DNA of 64,000 nucleotides from assembly GCA_028284415.1 (NCBI GenBank), contig JANQRU010000006.1, positions 248,001-312,000 on the forward strand, in the 5' to 3' direction. The position numbers and the translations under genes were made by a program. A model generated the notes under the pieces. It ran no database searches. It saw nothing but the letters and a program-made list of their open reading frames with translations, and was not told where the DNA came from. Positions 26,066-35,097 of this stretch are shown piece after piece. This DNA is from Pyrinomonadaceae bacterium. Lineage in GTDB: Bacteria; Acidobacteriota; Blastocatellia; Pyrinomonadales; Pyrinomonadaceae. The stretch's first letter is position 1, and each line of letters starts with the position of its first letter.

Positions 26066-28885
26066 ATGCAAGCTACCAAGACCAAAGAAGATTCAATCAA
26101 AGTTCGCAGTGCAAGAGTTCATAATTTGAAAGATGTCTCTTGCCACCTTCCCCTCAATAAACTAACTGTTATCACAGGCGTTTCGGGTTCAGGAAAATCA
26201 AGTCTTGCCTTCGATACAATCTACGCCGAAGGTCAACGCCGATACGTCGAATCGCTCTCGGCTTACGCACGTCAATTTTTGGAGCGAATGGACAAACCCG
26301 ATGTTGATGAAATAATTGGAATCGCTCCTGCAATTGCAATTAAACAGAAAAATTCAACACGCAATCCGCGTTCGACAGTTGCGACTCAGACGGAAATTTA
26401 CGATTATTTGCGACTTCTTTACGGACGAGTTGGCAGAACTTTTTGTTATGTTTGTAATGTGGAAGTTAAAAAAGACTCCCCTGAATCTTCGGCAGATGCA
26501 ATTTTAGAAAAACTTGGAGACGGCACAAAATTTTACGTACTTTTTCCAATCGAAACTTTTTTTAATCCAACCGTCAAAAAACAAAACAACACCGCAGTGT
26601 TGATGAGCATTTTGGGTCATGGTTTTTCACGTTTGTTGCGAAAAGGCGACACGATAAACTTACAAAAACCAGAAGATTTTAAATATAAAACCTTCAAAGA
26701 CACATACGTTCTAGTTGACCGCTTGAAATCGAATAAAAAGATTAGAAAAAGATTGGTTGATTCGCTCGAAATCTGTTTCCGTGAAAGCAAATCAGCGATT
26801 ATCCAAGTTCCTGAAACCGAGTCAGTACCCTCGGCGTTAGCCGATGGGCAATTAAGATTTGCCGAGGAATTCATCTGTAAAAATGACGGCACGGTTTATG
26901 AAGAACCCGAACCACGTTTGTTTAGCTTTAATTCTCCATTTGGAGCTTGTCCGACTTGCCAAGGATTCGGCAACACAACGGGAATTGATTACAACTTGGT
27001 CGTTTCCAACCCGAATTTATCCTTAAAAGAAAACGCCGTCGAACCTTTTTCGACACCACAACACCGCTGGGCATTTCGTGAATTAAAGCAATTTGCTGAA
27101 ATTGAAAATATTCCATTTGATGTTCCGTTTGCAGATTTAACAGATGAACAAAAACGTTGGATTTTCAAAGGAAAAGGTCGCTGGAAAGGCATTGATGGTT
27201 TCTTTAAATGGAAAGAACGCAAAAAATATAAACTTCATGTCCGAGTCTTTTTAGCAAAATTTCGCGGCTACACAAAATGTCCCGATTGTGATGGAGGGCG
27301 TTTAAGACAAGAATCTAGAGCAGTAAAGATCGGCGGAAAATCCTTGCCCGAGGCGGTTTCACTTTCGATCAAAGACGCACAGGAATTTTTTGCTCAGTTA
27401 GAATTAACAACCGAACAAGCAAAAATCGGCGAAAAATTATTAGAAGAAATCCGCCAACGCATAAAATTTATTGTTGATGTTGGTTTGGATTATTTAACGC
27501 TTGATAGACTTGCTTCTACGCTTTCGGGTGGCGAAGCTCAACGCATTCAACTTGCAACAAATTTAGGCTCTTTGCTAGTCGGAACACTCTATGTTCTAGA
27601 CGAACCCTCAATTGGTCTACATCCAAGAGATAATGCACGACTTATCAAAATTCTTGAAAACTTGCGTGACATCGGTAACACAGTTTTGGTCGTTGAGCAC
27701 GACGAAGAAATGATGCGTGCCGCCGACCATGTTATAGACATCGGTTTATATGCTGGCGAACTTGGTGGAAATCTCGTTTACGAAGGTGATTTTTTAGGCT
27801 TAATCCAAAGCGATTTATCCCTAACCGCAAAATACTTGCGTGGCGATTCGGAAATCAAGATTCCAACCAAAAGACGTAAACCTAAAAAAGACAATCAAAT
27901 CGAAATAATCGGAGCAAGAGAACATAATCTTAAAAACGTCAATGTCAAGTTTCCACTCGAAATGTTTGTATGCGTCACAGGCGTTTCCGGTTCAGGAAAA
28001 TCAACACTCGTTCACGATATTTTGTATGCCGGAATCAAGAAAAAACGCGGCGAATGGAAAGGCGATGTTGGGCTTTTCAAAGACATAAAAGGATTTGAAA
28101 AAGTTGACGATACAATCTTGGTTGACCAAACTCCAATCGGCAGAACACCTCGTTCAAACCCCGTTACATACATCAAAGCATACGACATTATCCGCCAAGT
28201 TTTCTCAAAAACAAACCTCTCCGATAAAAAAGGCTATCAACCATCGCATTTTTCTTTCAATGTCCCCGGCGGACGTTGTGAAACCTGCCAAGGCAGCGGA
28301 ACACAAACAATCGAAATGCAATTCCTCGCTGATGTCGAACTAACTTGCGAAGATTGCAAAGGAACTCGTTTCAAGCCCGAAATTCTAAATGTTAAATACA
28401 AAGGTAAAAATATACACGATGTCTTAAATATGACCGTCCGCGAATCAATTCTATTTTTTAAAGACATCAAAAAACTAACCAAAAAATTAAAAACTCTAAG
28501 CGATGTCGGCTTAGGCTATTTACGTCTCGGACAATCCGCTACAACTCTAAGCGGTGGAGAAGCCCAACGTGTCAAACTTGCTGCACACCTCGCTACTAAA
28601 TCAAAATCCAAAACACTTTTCATCTTCGACGAACCAACAACAGGTTTACACTTCGACGACATCAGCAAACTCCTTTCAGCCTTTCGTGCCTTGATTGCTG
28701 AAGGAAACTCCGTAATCGTCATCGAACACAATTTAGACGTAATAAAAACCGCAGATTATGTAATTGATCTAGGACCAGACGGCGGAATCGGTGGGGGTGA
28801 GGTAATTGCTAAAGGAACACCTGAGAAGATTGTGAAAAGTAAAAATTCTCACACGGGAAGATTTTTGAAGGATTATTTGAGTTAA
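26066..28885 (+). CDS. uvrA: Excinuclease ABC subunit A
   Basis: Damage-sensing ATPase of nucleotide excision repair; works with UvrB and UvrC. The 939 residues hold two ABC ATPase halves: Walker A GVSGSGKSSLAFDT near 40 and GVSGSGKSTLVHDI near 640, signature LSGGEAQR in both halves, and Walker B LDEPSIGLH and FDEPTTGLH. Zinc motifs are CPTCQGFG...CPDCDGGR and CETCQGSG...CEDCKGTR. Normal length. It converges on the PIN toxin gene with one base between the stops. Confidence 0.98.
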   Translation: MQATKTKEDSIKVRSARVHNLKDVSCHLPLNKLTVITGVSGSGKSSLAFDTIYAEGQRRYVESLSAYARQFLERMDKPDVDEIIGIAPAIAIKQKNSTRNPRSTVATQTEIYDYLRLLYGRVGRTFCYVCNVEVKKDSPESSADAILEKLGDGTKFYVLFPIETFFNPTVKKQNNTAVLMSILGHGFSRLLRKGDTINLQKPEDFKYKTFKDTYVLVDRLKSNKKIRKRLVDSLEICFRESKSAIIQVPETESVPSALADGQLRFAEEFICKNDGTVYEEPEPRLFSFNSPFGACPTCQGFGNTTGIDYNLVVSNPNLSLKENAVEPFSTPQHRWAFRELKQFAEIENIPFDVPFADLTDEQKRWIFKGKGRWKGIDGFFKWKERKKYKLHVRVFLAKFRGYTKCPDCDGGRLRQESRAVKIGGKSLPEAVSLSIKDAQEFFAQLELTTEQAKIGEKLLEEIRQRIKFIVDVGLDYLTLDRLASTLSGGEAQRIQLATNLGSLLVGTLYVLDEPSIGLHPRDNARLIKILENLRDIGNTVLVVEHDEEMMRAADHVIDIGLYAGELGGNLVYEGDFLGLIQSDLSLTAKYLRGDSEIKIPTKRRKPKKDNQIEIIGAREHNLKNVNVKFPLEMFVCVTGVSGSGKSTLVHDILYAGIKKKRGEWKGDVGLFKDIKGFEKVDDTILVDQTPIGRTPRSNPVTYIKAYDIIRQVFSKTNLSDKKGYQPSHFSFNVPGGRCETCQGSGTQTIEMQFLADVELTCEDCKGTRFKPEILNVKYKGKNIHDVLNMTVRESILFFKDIKKLTKKLKTLSDVGLGYLRLGQSATTLSGGEAQRVKLAAHLATKSKSKTLFIFDEPTTGLHFDDISKLLSAFRALIAEGNSVIVIEHNLDVIKTADYVIDLGPDGGIGGGEVIAKGTPEKIVKSKNSHTGRFLKDYLS

Positions 28886-28886
28886 A

Positions 28887-29372
28887 TTATTCACCAGCTT
28901 TTTGCTTTATCAACTCAATAATTGAATCAGAAAGCCAAAGTCCGTTTTTTTGAACTTCTTTCAAAGCATCTGTAACTGATGAAATCAGATTTTCTCGTTT
29001 TGCCAAAATAAGCAATCCGCCTGTTCCAATAAACGGAACTTTCAAATCTTTAGCACATTTTCTGGCGGCAAAATCATCAAGAATAACTTTTGACAAAGAT
29101 TTTTCGAGAGCGAGATTTATGACGGAAATTTCACCTTTTCCGAGATTGTAGTTTGCAGTTAGTGGATTAGATTTTGCGTCGGGGACAATGTTGAGCCAAG
29201 AAATTTTCGGTAGTTTCTGTATGGCTAAATCATTCGGATCGCCTGCAAAAATTTCTTGTGAAACTGATTCGGGAATGAGAATTTCATCAAACAAATTCGG
29301 CAAAATATCTTCCAAATTGCTTTTCAGCAAAACGATTAGCGGAGAGGAATCGGCAATTACGGTTTTACTCAA
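28887..29372 (-). CDS. PIN-domain toxin, DUF3368 type
   Basis: A 161-residue putative ribonuclease toxin. The first acidic residue is in TVIADSSPLI, further acidic positions are in NLGKGEISVINLAL and VILDDFAARK, and TGGLLILAKRENLI is typical of DUF3368. It overlaps the UPF0175 gene upstream by 8 nt, the standard antitoxin-toxin arrangement. RNA target is unknown. The expected four PIN acidic residues appear present, so it is probably active. Confidence 0.85.
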   Translation of the reverse strand: MSKTVIADSSPLIVLLKSNLEDILPNLFDEILIPESVSQEIFAGDPNDLAIQKLPKISWLNIVPDAKSNPLTANYNLGKGEISVINLALEKSLSKVILDDFAARKCAKDLKVPFIGTGGLLILAKRENLISSVTDALKEVQKNGLWLSDSIIELIKQKAGE

Positions 29373-29616
29373 AACTTAATTCTTTCTCCAAATCTTCAGA
29401 TGAATATTGCCAAGCCGAAACACGATATTGTGCTAAAACATCAAGCATTTCAGCCCGCGAAATTCCAAGTATTTCCGACGCTTTTCCTTGTGAGATTCTT
29501 CCGAGTTCAAACCACTTTACAACCGCCGCAACTAAAATTTCGCGTCCTAATTCTTTTTGCTCTTTTCCTAAAACTGCAAATGTTGTTTCAGGTAAATCTA
29601 TCGAAACTGTACTCAT
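29365..29616 (-). CDS. UPF0175 antitoxin
   Basis: An 83-residue protein of the UPF0175 family. It carries a short helix-turn-helix pattern, GKASEILGISRAEMLDVLAQY, after an N-terminal strand region (VSIDLPETTFAVLG). It is the partner of the downstream DUF3368 toxin, overlapping it by 8 nt. By analogy with other type II pairs it should neutralise the toxin and autorepress the operon. Confidence 0.85.
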   Translation of the reverse strand: MSTVSIDLPETTFAVLGKEQKELGREILVAAVVKWFELGRISQGKASEILGISRAEMLDVLAQYRVSAWQYSSEDLEKELSFE

Positions 29617-29620
29617 AATT

Positions 29621-30220
29621 TTACTTCGCCACCTTCAAAGCTATTTTCAATATAAATTCAAACAAATCACCAATCGGACTCTTTTGCCACATTGATAGAA
29701 GAAATGCGTAAGTATATTGAACATTTATCCAACGTGCTTTCCAAATTTCTTTATTGCTTAATGCTTCAAAATATTCTTCTTGCCAATCTAATGTTATTGG
29801 TTCAAAAACTTCATTTTGATTTTTTGATGAAAACAAAACACCTGAAATTCTCAAAAGCCTGCTTGGGAATCTAAATCTAGCTATTTTTAATGACTTTATG
29901 GCATTTTTCTTCCCTTTTAAGAACCCTTTTCTCCAACCACTTACATAATCATCTACAATTTGTTCTATCTCTTCTTGGTTTAGAGAGTTATCCAAATTCA
30001 AATTTGGATGCTCGTTTGAAAGGTATATAAGTTTATTATTTTCAAGTAAGTCAACTAGTCTGATTTCTAAACCTTTATCTATATAGTATTTGTAATTGCA
30101 ATGCCAAAAAAACTTCCTACCTATTATAAATGCGACCATTTTTAGGATATAGAGAATAACTATATTTGAATCAAATTCAAAGTCTATCTCAACACCCTGA
30201 AAAGTTTTTCTAACTCCCAT
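29621..30220 (-). CDS. Unknown protein coupled to a PadR regulator
   Basis: A 199-residue protein without a recognised family. It has one hydrophobic stretch near 15-35 (NIVILYILKMVAFIIG), an acidic middle and a basic segment (GKKNAIKSLKIARFRFPSRL) typical of membrane-surface contact. It may be a peripheral or single-pass membrane protein. The ATG at 30220 overlaps the PadR stop (TAATG) and has GGAGG 9 nt upstream; that decides the start over the ATG six codons earlier. Tight coupling to PadR suggests it is the regulator's own target. Confidence 0.65.
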   Translation of the reverse strand: MGVRKTFQGVEIDFEFDSNIVILYILKMVAFIIGRKFFWHCNYKYYIDKGLEIRLVDLLENNKLIYLSNEHPNLNLDNSLNQEEIEQIVDDYVSGWRKGFLKGKKNAIKSLKIARFRFPSRLLRISGVLFSSKNQNEVFEPITLDWQEEYFEALSNKEIWKARWINVQYTYAFLLSMWQKSPIGDLFEFILKIALKVAK

Positions 30221-30555
30221 TAATTTACACCTCCCCAAACTAAGTCGGAGTTGAAAAATTCCTGTGCTTTAACATTTGCCCTATAAACTCTTTCACCTAG
30301 CCCAGAAGCCCAATATTTTCGGCGTGGTATTCCTATTTCAGGATATTCTCTTGGTTCTTCGCGGGATTCGATGTAGCCTTTGCCGGACATACGAGAGAGG
30401 ATTACATAAATCGAACCTCGTTTGAGATTTCCTTCTGATGCTTTAACCATTTCTAAACCAAACATCTCACCTTTTGAAACTAAAAGTTCTAAAATTGCAA
30501 ATTCTTTACTTGAAAGTCTTGGTAATTGATTTTCTCTATTATCTTGTTTGGACAT
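30220..30555 (-). CDS. PadR-family transcriptional regulator
   Basis: A 111-residue winged-helix regulator: LSSKEFAILELLVSKGEMFGLEMVKAS, then RGSIYVILSRMSGKGYIESREE, the wing strand and RRKYWASGLGERVYRA. The second, dimer-forming helix region is short. PadR proteins commonly repress the gene beside them in response to a small molecule; here that gene is the coupled 199-residue protein. No PadR-type operator could be identified upstream. Confidence 0.85.
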   Translation of the reverse strand: MSKQDNRENQLPRLSSKEFAILELLVSKGEMFGLEMVKASEGNLKRGSIYVILSRMSGKGYIESREEPREYPEIGIPRRKYWASGLGERVYRANVKAQEFFNSDLVWGGVN

Positions 30556-30663
30556 CGAATTTATCCTATCTTACAAAATTTCAGCAACGAATCTTACCTT
30601 AATAAAACAAGATTAAAATGTCAAGTTTTTTTGAGGTAAAGTTTAAGAATCTAAAACCCAAAA

Positions 30664-30698
30664 TAAAAAAAGACTTCCAAAAGGAAATCTTTTTTTCT
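30664..30698 (-). terminator. Terminator of the GerMN lipoprotein gene
   Basis: A stem AGACTTCC with GGAAATCT (one mismatch) and an AAAA loop, flanked by A and T runs. It lies 25 nt after the stop codon of the minus-strand gene and ahead of the PadR promoter region. Confidence 0.65.
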
Positions 30699-30722
30699 AG
30701 TTAATAAGTTTGCGTAAGTTTT

Positions 30723-31418
30723 TTACAATTTCGAACTGTCACAATCTTTCAATTCAGTTGGACAATCCATCTGCTGCCAACTGTAGAATTCGGTTGAATT
30801 ACCTTCTATGGAATAGAAAACTTTTTTAATCGTTGGGAATTGTTTTAGCGTTGATTCAATTTGTGCTGAAAAACCTGCACCGCCGCAACTTGTTGTTGCA
30901 CCGCCTAGATTTTGTATAACCCATTTATCTAAATCGACATAAGCATTGCCTTCTTTGATGGTTATGTTTTTCAGAATGTCTTTGGAATCGTTGGTAAAAA
31001 ACGAAGAAAGTTCACCTTTCTTTTCCTCTTCAGTAGGACCTTTGAAAAGTTCATTAAGAGCGGCTTTGGCGACGCCTTGAGTTTTCGGGACTTTACGCTC
31101 AACTGCTCGCACTTTTTTACAATCTTCAAAGTTAGGATTGTCTTTTCCATCGCTGAAATAGACTTTAACTGTCATCGTTTCGTCAGAAGTCTTTGGTTCA
31201 TACTCATCTGGATTCATTGCTTTCTTGTCTTCAGAAGTTTCCGTATTGTCTTCAGCTTTTTCCTCTTTTTCTTTTTCCTCTTCTGACTTCTCATTTTTTT
31301 CTTTTTCAACTGTATTGGCTTCTTCTTTATCAATTTTCTTAGTTTGTTGTGTAGTTGCACAAGAAATACATAGACTTATCAACAGAACCAAGACCCCCAG
31401 TTTAATAATATTTTTCAT
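30723..31418 (-). CDS. GerMN-domain lipoprotein
   Basis: A 231-residue lipoprotein. The signal ends LCISC (lipobox, Cys about 19). A highly charged Glu/Lys linker follows at about 25-75. The C-terminal GerMN/Germane domain (VKVYFSDGKD ... GVAKAALNELFKGPT ... NAYVDLDKWV ... IKKVFYSIEGNSTEFYSW) is widespread in non-sporulating bacteria, so sporulation is not implied. Two Cys in the domain (CGGAGF and QQMDC) plus an earlier one may form disulfides. It is likely a periplasmic binding or scaffold protein. Confidence 0.82.
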   Translation of the reverse strand: MKNIIKLGVLVLLISLCISCATTQQTKKIDKEEANTVEKEKNEKSEEEKEKEEKAEDNTETSEDKKAMNPDEYEPKTSDETMTVKVYFSDGKDNPNFEDCKKVRAVERKVPKTQGVAKAALNELFKGPTEEEKKGELSSFFTNDSKDILKNITIKEGNAYVDLDKWVIQNLGGATTSCGGAGFSAQIESTLKQFPTIKKVFYSIEGNSTEFYSWQQMDCPTELKDCDSSKL

Positions 31419-31611
31419 ATATCCTTTTTTCTTCTCCTATATAGACTGGAAACTGCTGAGTGCATAGAAGTTTACCACAAGAACAAATTAATCAAAGAAG
31501 TTTTCGTTTATGTGGAATAAGTCCAATAGATTCAATTAACGAAACAAAATAATGAATTATAACAACTACTATTAAACGCTAATCATTTAGTATTTTGTTG
31601 TTTATATAATG

Positions 31612-34377
31612 CTAATTTAGTTTTTCTAAATCTGATTTTACCCGTTCGAGTATTTTTCTATCGAAATCACTTAAGGCTTTTTCTTTGGCTAATACATTTC
31701 CCTGTTCAATACTTTTTTCTAGAACAATTTTGGCTTTGTTGGTTTGATTTTGGGCAAGTAGATTTTTACTCAAATCAGCGTGGGTCTTAAATAAGTTTAA
31801 TTTTGATCTAGGTTCATTTGGGATTTCCTTGAGAAGTTTTTCATAACCTTCTATGACCTGCTCATAGACTTCCTGTGCAGCTTTTAAGTCATTTTGTCTT
31901 TCATATAAAACACCTTTTGAATGAACTGCAATAAGTTTTTCTTGTCGATAACCGATATTTTTCGGGTTATCTCTTAGAACCAAATCCATGTTCTTGATGC
32001 TTTCGTCAAATGATTCCAGAGCCTTATCATAATTTTTTTTCATTCGATAAGCTCTACCCAAATAGTTATAACTCATTGATAAATTGTATTTTGCAGTTAT
32101 ATTGTTTGGCTCAAGTTCAACTTGTTTTTTTTGAGTTTCAATAATCACAGGACAGCTTTTTATAGCACCTTCTGCATCGCCTTTGACGATATACATCTCA
32201 CAAGTGCTGAATTGTGCTCCCCAAAGAGTTTCTCTAAACTTAAAAGATTTCGGATTTTTATCAACTATACCTTGGGCTATTTCTTCTGAGGTTTTTAATT
32301 TTTTTATTGATTCCTCATAGTTGCCTTTACCCATATCAATTTTTGCCAAACGACCAAAACTGTATGCGTATTTTGCTTTTTTCTCTAAATCATTTGGATT
32401 TTGCCTGACTATTTCTTTTAACGAATTATGAGCTAGTTCATATATTTTCCCCGCCTCATCATATTTATTTTCCCAATATGGAACATCTCCGTAAAATAGA
32501 TATAAATCAGCCAAAGAAAATTTATGCTCGATGGAACCAGGATTTGATCTGATTAGTTCCTGATATAGTTTTACAGCTTCGTCATATTTAGTATAAGTTT
32601 TTGGGTTATCGCCCATCCACCATAAAACAAAAGCTTCCTGCTCTAAAGCATCTGCCAGTTTGCTTTTCACTCTATCGTCATTCGGTTGCTTTTGATGGAC
32701 ATCACGAATCAAACCTACAGCCTTTTGATAACTTTCAAGACTGCCTTTCAAATCGCCTAAATTCGGGTATTTATTATTTCCCTGCACATCGCCAATTTTT
32801 TTGTAGGCATCGGCTAACTCCAATTGTAATTCAGTATTTTCAGATGCTTCTTTTGAAAGACTATCAAGATACTTTAGAGCATTTTCAACAATCTGCTGCC
32901 TCGCTTCGATTGAACCTTCCAATTTTTCTACAGTTGGATAAACCTTGAACAAAATAGAATTAGCTAACCCACGAACATCATTAAATCTTTGTTCGGCTTT
33001 GACCCTTTGGATTTCTGCACGTCTTGCTTGCCATAATGTTGTGATCAAACCGCTGATAATTGCCAAAATTATAATTCCGCTTGCCATAACACCATATCTA
33101 TTTCGCTTAATAAATTTTGAAGCTCGATAGGAAAATGTGGCAGGTCTGGCAGATACAGGCATCCCGTCAAGATGTCGCCAAATATCTGCCGAAAGTTGTT
33201 CGACAGTTTGATAGCGTCGTTCGGATTCTTTTCGCAAAGCCTTTAGAACAATATTATCTATATCGCCATTTAATTGTTTTGGGTAAATGCTTGAAAATTG
33301 AGGTCTAGTTTCATTTATCAGTCTCTTCGTTTTTGCCTCATCCAAAATTTGTGTTGCAGGTTGTGTACTACTAGCCTTTTCATATTCTTGGATTGCTTCC
33401 CTTTTAACTTTTGGTATTTCAATTAATCTAGCTTGCGATAAAATATCACTAGGTCTCTTGGGTTCTTCTTCAATTATCGCCTTCAATAAGTCGTCAGATT
33501 TTCTTATTTCATTTCCAAAAGGTCTTGAGCCCGTCAAAAGCTCAAATAAAATTATTCCAAGGCTGTAAATATCGGTTGAGGTAGTTACACTTTTGCCTCT
33601 AACTTGCTCAGGACTCGCATATTCAGGAGTCATAACCCCCATTTTTGTTACGGTATGTGTTTCATTTAGCTCTTCGTTTAATAATTTTGAAATTCCGAAA
33701 TCCAGCAATTTCGGTTCACCATTTTTAGTAACAATAATGTTCGAAGGTTTTAAATCCCTATGAATAATTAAGTTTCTATGAGCAAATGCAACAGCATCAC
33801 ACACTTTATTGAATAATTTTAAGCACTCTTCGAGTGAAAGATTTTCCTTTTGGCTATAATCACAAATATTTATGCCTTCGATGTATTCCATGACAAAATA
33901 TGGAATACCATCTTCAGTTGTTCCAGCATCAATAAGCCTTGCTATATTTGGGTGGATTAGTTTTGCTTGAATTTCCTTTTCTTTTTCAAATCTTTGACGA
34001 ATTTTGGATGTATTAAACTCACGTCGGAGCATCTTGATAGCGACTTTTTGAGTAAACTCTCCATCGGTTCGCTCAGCAAGAAAAACCGCCCCCATTCCAC
34101 CAATTCCCAGCTCTTTTATGATTCGATAACTCCCGATTATCTGTCCCACATTTGCCGACACCGCATCATCTTCCCAAAAATTTGTAAAATGAAAACCTTC
34201 TGAAGAATCAAAGTAATCATCAGCTTCGCCTTCCATGTGAATCAAAGATTCAATCTCACCCTTGAGCTCAGGAAACTTCTTAGATTGCTCGAAAACATAT
34301 TTTTCTCTCTCTTTCTCACCTAAAGCCAAAGCATTAGAGACTATATCAGCTACTTTTTTCCAATCTTCTTTTTTCAT
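31612..34377 (-). CDS. Transmembrane Ser/Thr protein kinase with TPR sensor domain
   Basis: A 921-residue Hanks-type kinase. Kinase domain about 84-400: glycine loop GIGGMGAVF, VAIK with Lys about 115, HRDLKPSN with Asp about 208, DFGISK about 226, and activation-segment end TPEYASPEQ. An unusually long insert sits in the C-lobe (around 300-365). One membrane helix lies near 433-453 (MASGIIILAIISGLITTLW). The outer half is a series of TPR-like repeats. All catalytic residues are present. Kinase-TPR proteins of this kind are often paired with TIGR02999 ECF sigma factors; one lies 0.7 kb upstream on the same strand, separated by the oppositely oriented PqqD-Tat gene. Confidence 0.9.
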   Translation of the reverse strand: MKKEDWKKVADIVSNALALGEKEREKYVFEQSKKFPELKGEIESLIHMEGEADDYFDSSEGFHFTNFWEDDAVSANVGQIIGSYRIIKELGIGGMGAVFLAERTDGEFTQKVAIKMLRREFNTSKIRQRFEKEKEIQAKLIHPNIARLIDAGTTEDGIPYFVMEYIEGINICDYSQKENLSLEECLKLFNKVCDAVAFAHRNLIIHRDLKPSNIIVTKNGEPKLLDFGISKLLNEELNETHTVTKMGVMTPEYASPEQVRGKSVTTSTDIYSLGIILFELLTGSRPFGNEIRKSDDLLKAIIEEEPKRPSDILSQARLIEIPKVKREAIQEYEKASSTQPATQILDEAKTKRLINETRPQFSSIYPKQLNGDIDNIVLKALRKESERRYQTVEQLSADIWRHLDGMPVSARPATFSYRASKFIKRNRYGVMASGIIILAIISGLITTLWQARRAEIQRVKAEQRFNDVRGLANSILFKVYPTVEKLEGSIEARQQIVENALKYLDSLSKEASENTELQLELADAYKKIGDVQGNNKYPNLGDLKGSLESYQKAVGLIRDVHQKQPNDDRVKSKLADALEQEAFVLWWMGDNPKTYTKYDEAVKLYQELIRSNPGSIEHKFSLADLYLFYGDVPYWENKYDEAGKIYELAHNSLKEIVRQNPNDLEKKAKYAYSFGRLAKIDMGKGNYEESIKKLKTSEEIAQGIVDKNPKSFKFRETLWGAQFSTCEMYIVKGDAEGAIKSCPVIIETQKKQVELEPNNITAKYNLSMSYNYLGRAYRMKKNYDKALESFDESIKNMDLVLRDNPKNIGYRQEKLIAVHSKGVLYERQNDLKAAQEVYEQVIEGYEKLLKEIPNEPRSKLNLFKTHADLSKNLLAQNQTNKAKIVLEKSIEQGNVLAKEKALSDFDRKILERVKSDLEKLN

Positions 34378-34566
34378 GACTCTCTAATAATTTAGGCGGA
34401 GTATTATCTACATTTAGGACATTTTTGATTCACTAATTTCATTTTTTTACATTTTTCAATTAATCCTAAAAGATTATACAAAATTTCATTTTTTTCAAAC
34501 TTTTTTTAGATGTCCTTTTGTCAAATCTCAGCACGCCTAACTTAATAAAACAAACTGAATTTAAAA

Positions 34567-34590
34567 AAAGGAGAAAAATGTGAATCTATG
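34567..34590 (+). promoter_or_regulatory. Shine-Dalgarno with an embedded start-stop codon pair
   Basis: AAAGGAG (34567-34573) is followed 4 nt later by ATGTGA (34578-34583), a start codon directly followed by a stop. A GTG at 34580 opens a three-codon frame that ends in the TGA overlapping the real ATG at 34588, which is 14 nt from the Shine-Dalgarno. Both decoys are closer to the ribosome site than the true start. Confidence 0.4.
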
Positions 34591-35097
34591 AAAAAACCCC
34601 TAAAAATGCCTTTAGCCAAAAGCCAAGATATTGTTATTCAAAAAACCGAAAATGAAACCCTTGTTTATGACATGAAAACCCACAAAGCATGTAGTCTAAA
34701 TCAAAGCATCGCTTACATCTGGGAAAATTGCGATGGCAAAACAGACATTGAAATTGTCATAAAAAACCTTGAAGAAAATCTTAAAGCTAAGTTAGATAAT
34801 GAATTTGTTATATATGCCTTGGGGAGGCTTGAAAAAGCCAGCCTATTGGAAGGTGGAAAGCAAGGATTTGAGTTTCCAACAATGAATAGAAGGAGTTTGT
34901 TAAGAAAATATGCTATTACAGGACTTTCTTTGCCGATAATTGTATCTTTGGTGGCTCCCACTTCAGCACAAATGGCAAGCTGTTTAACAACTGGTCAAAC
35001 TGGATGTAACACAACTCCCTGCTGTCCAAACAATACATGTCAAGCAATTGTGGGTCCGGGCGGAATAATTACAAATCAATGTGTTGCAACTCCGTAA
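34588..35097 (+). CDS. PqqD-domain protein with internal Tat signal and six-Cys tail
   Basis: A 169-residue three-part protein. Residues about 1-90 are a PqqD-like winged domain (ETLVYDMKTHKACSLNQSIA, WENCDGKTDIEIVI, FVIYALGRLEKASLLEGG), the fold used for peptide recognition in PQQ and other RiPP pathways. A twin-arginine motif MNRRSLLRK follows at 99-107, with a hydrophobic segment and cleavage site TSA|Q at about 127. The 42-residue tail has Cys 132, 140, 145, 146, 151 and 165, a C-C-CC-C-C order. A Tat signal placed inside a protein is unusual: the PqqD part would stay in the cytoplasm and the Cys-rich tail be exported. It ends base-to-base with the convergent ECF sigma gene. Confidence 0.75.
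   Translation: MKKPLKMPLAKSQDIVIQKTENETLVYDMKTHKACSLNQSIAYIWENCDGKTDIEIVIKNLEENLKAKLDNEFVIYALGRLEKASLLEGGKQGFEFPTMNRRSLLRKYAITGLSLPIIVSLVAPTSAQMASCLTTGQTGCNTTPCCPNNTCQAIVGPGGIITNQCVATP

Noticed and set aside
25978..26100. Extension of the DUF1223 gene into uvrA
   Set aside because: It would overlap the divergent uvrA start and bury the lipoprotein signal.
28887..29616. Mobile island around the toxin-antitoxin pair
   Set aside because: No integrase, att-like repeats or marked change in base composition was seen.
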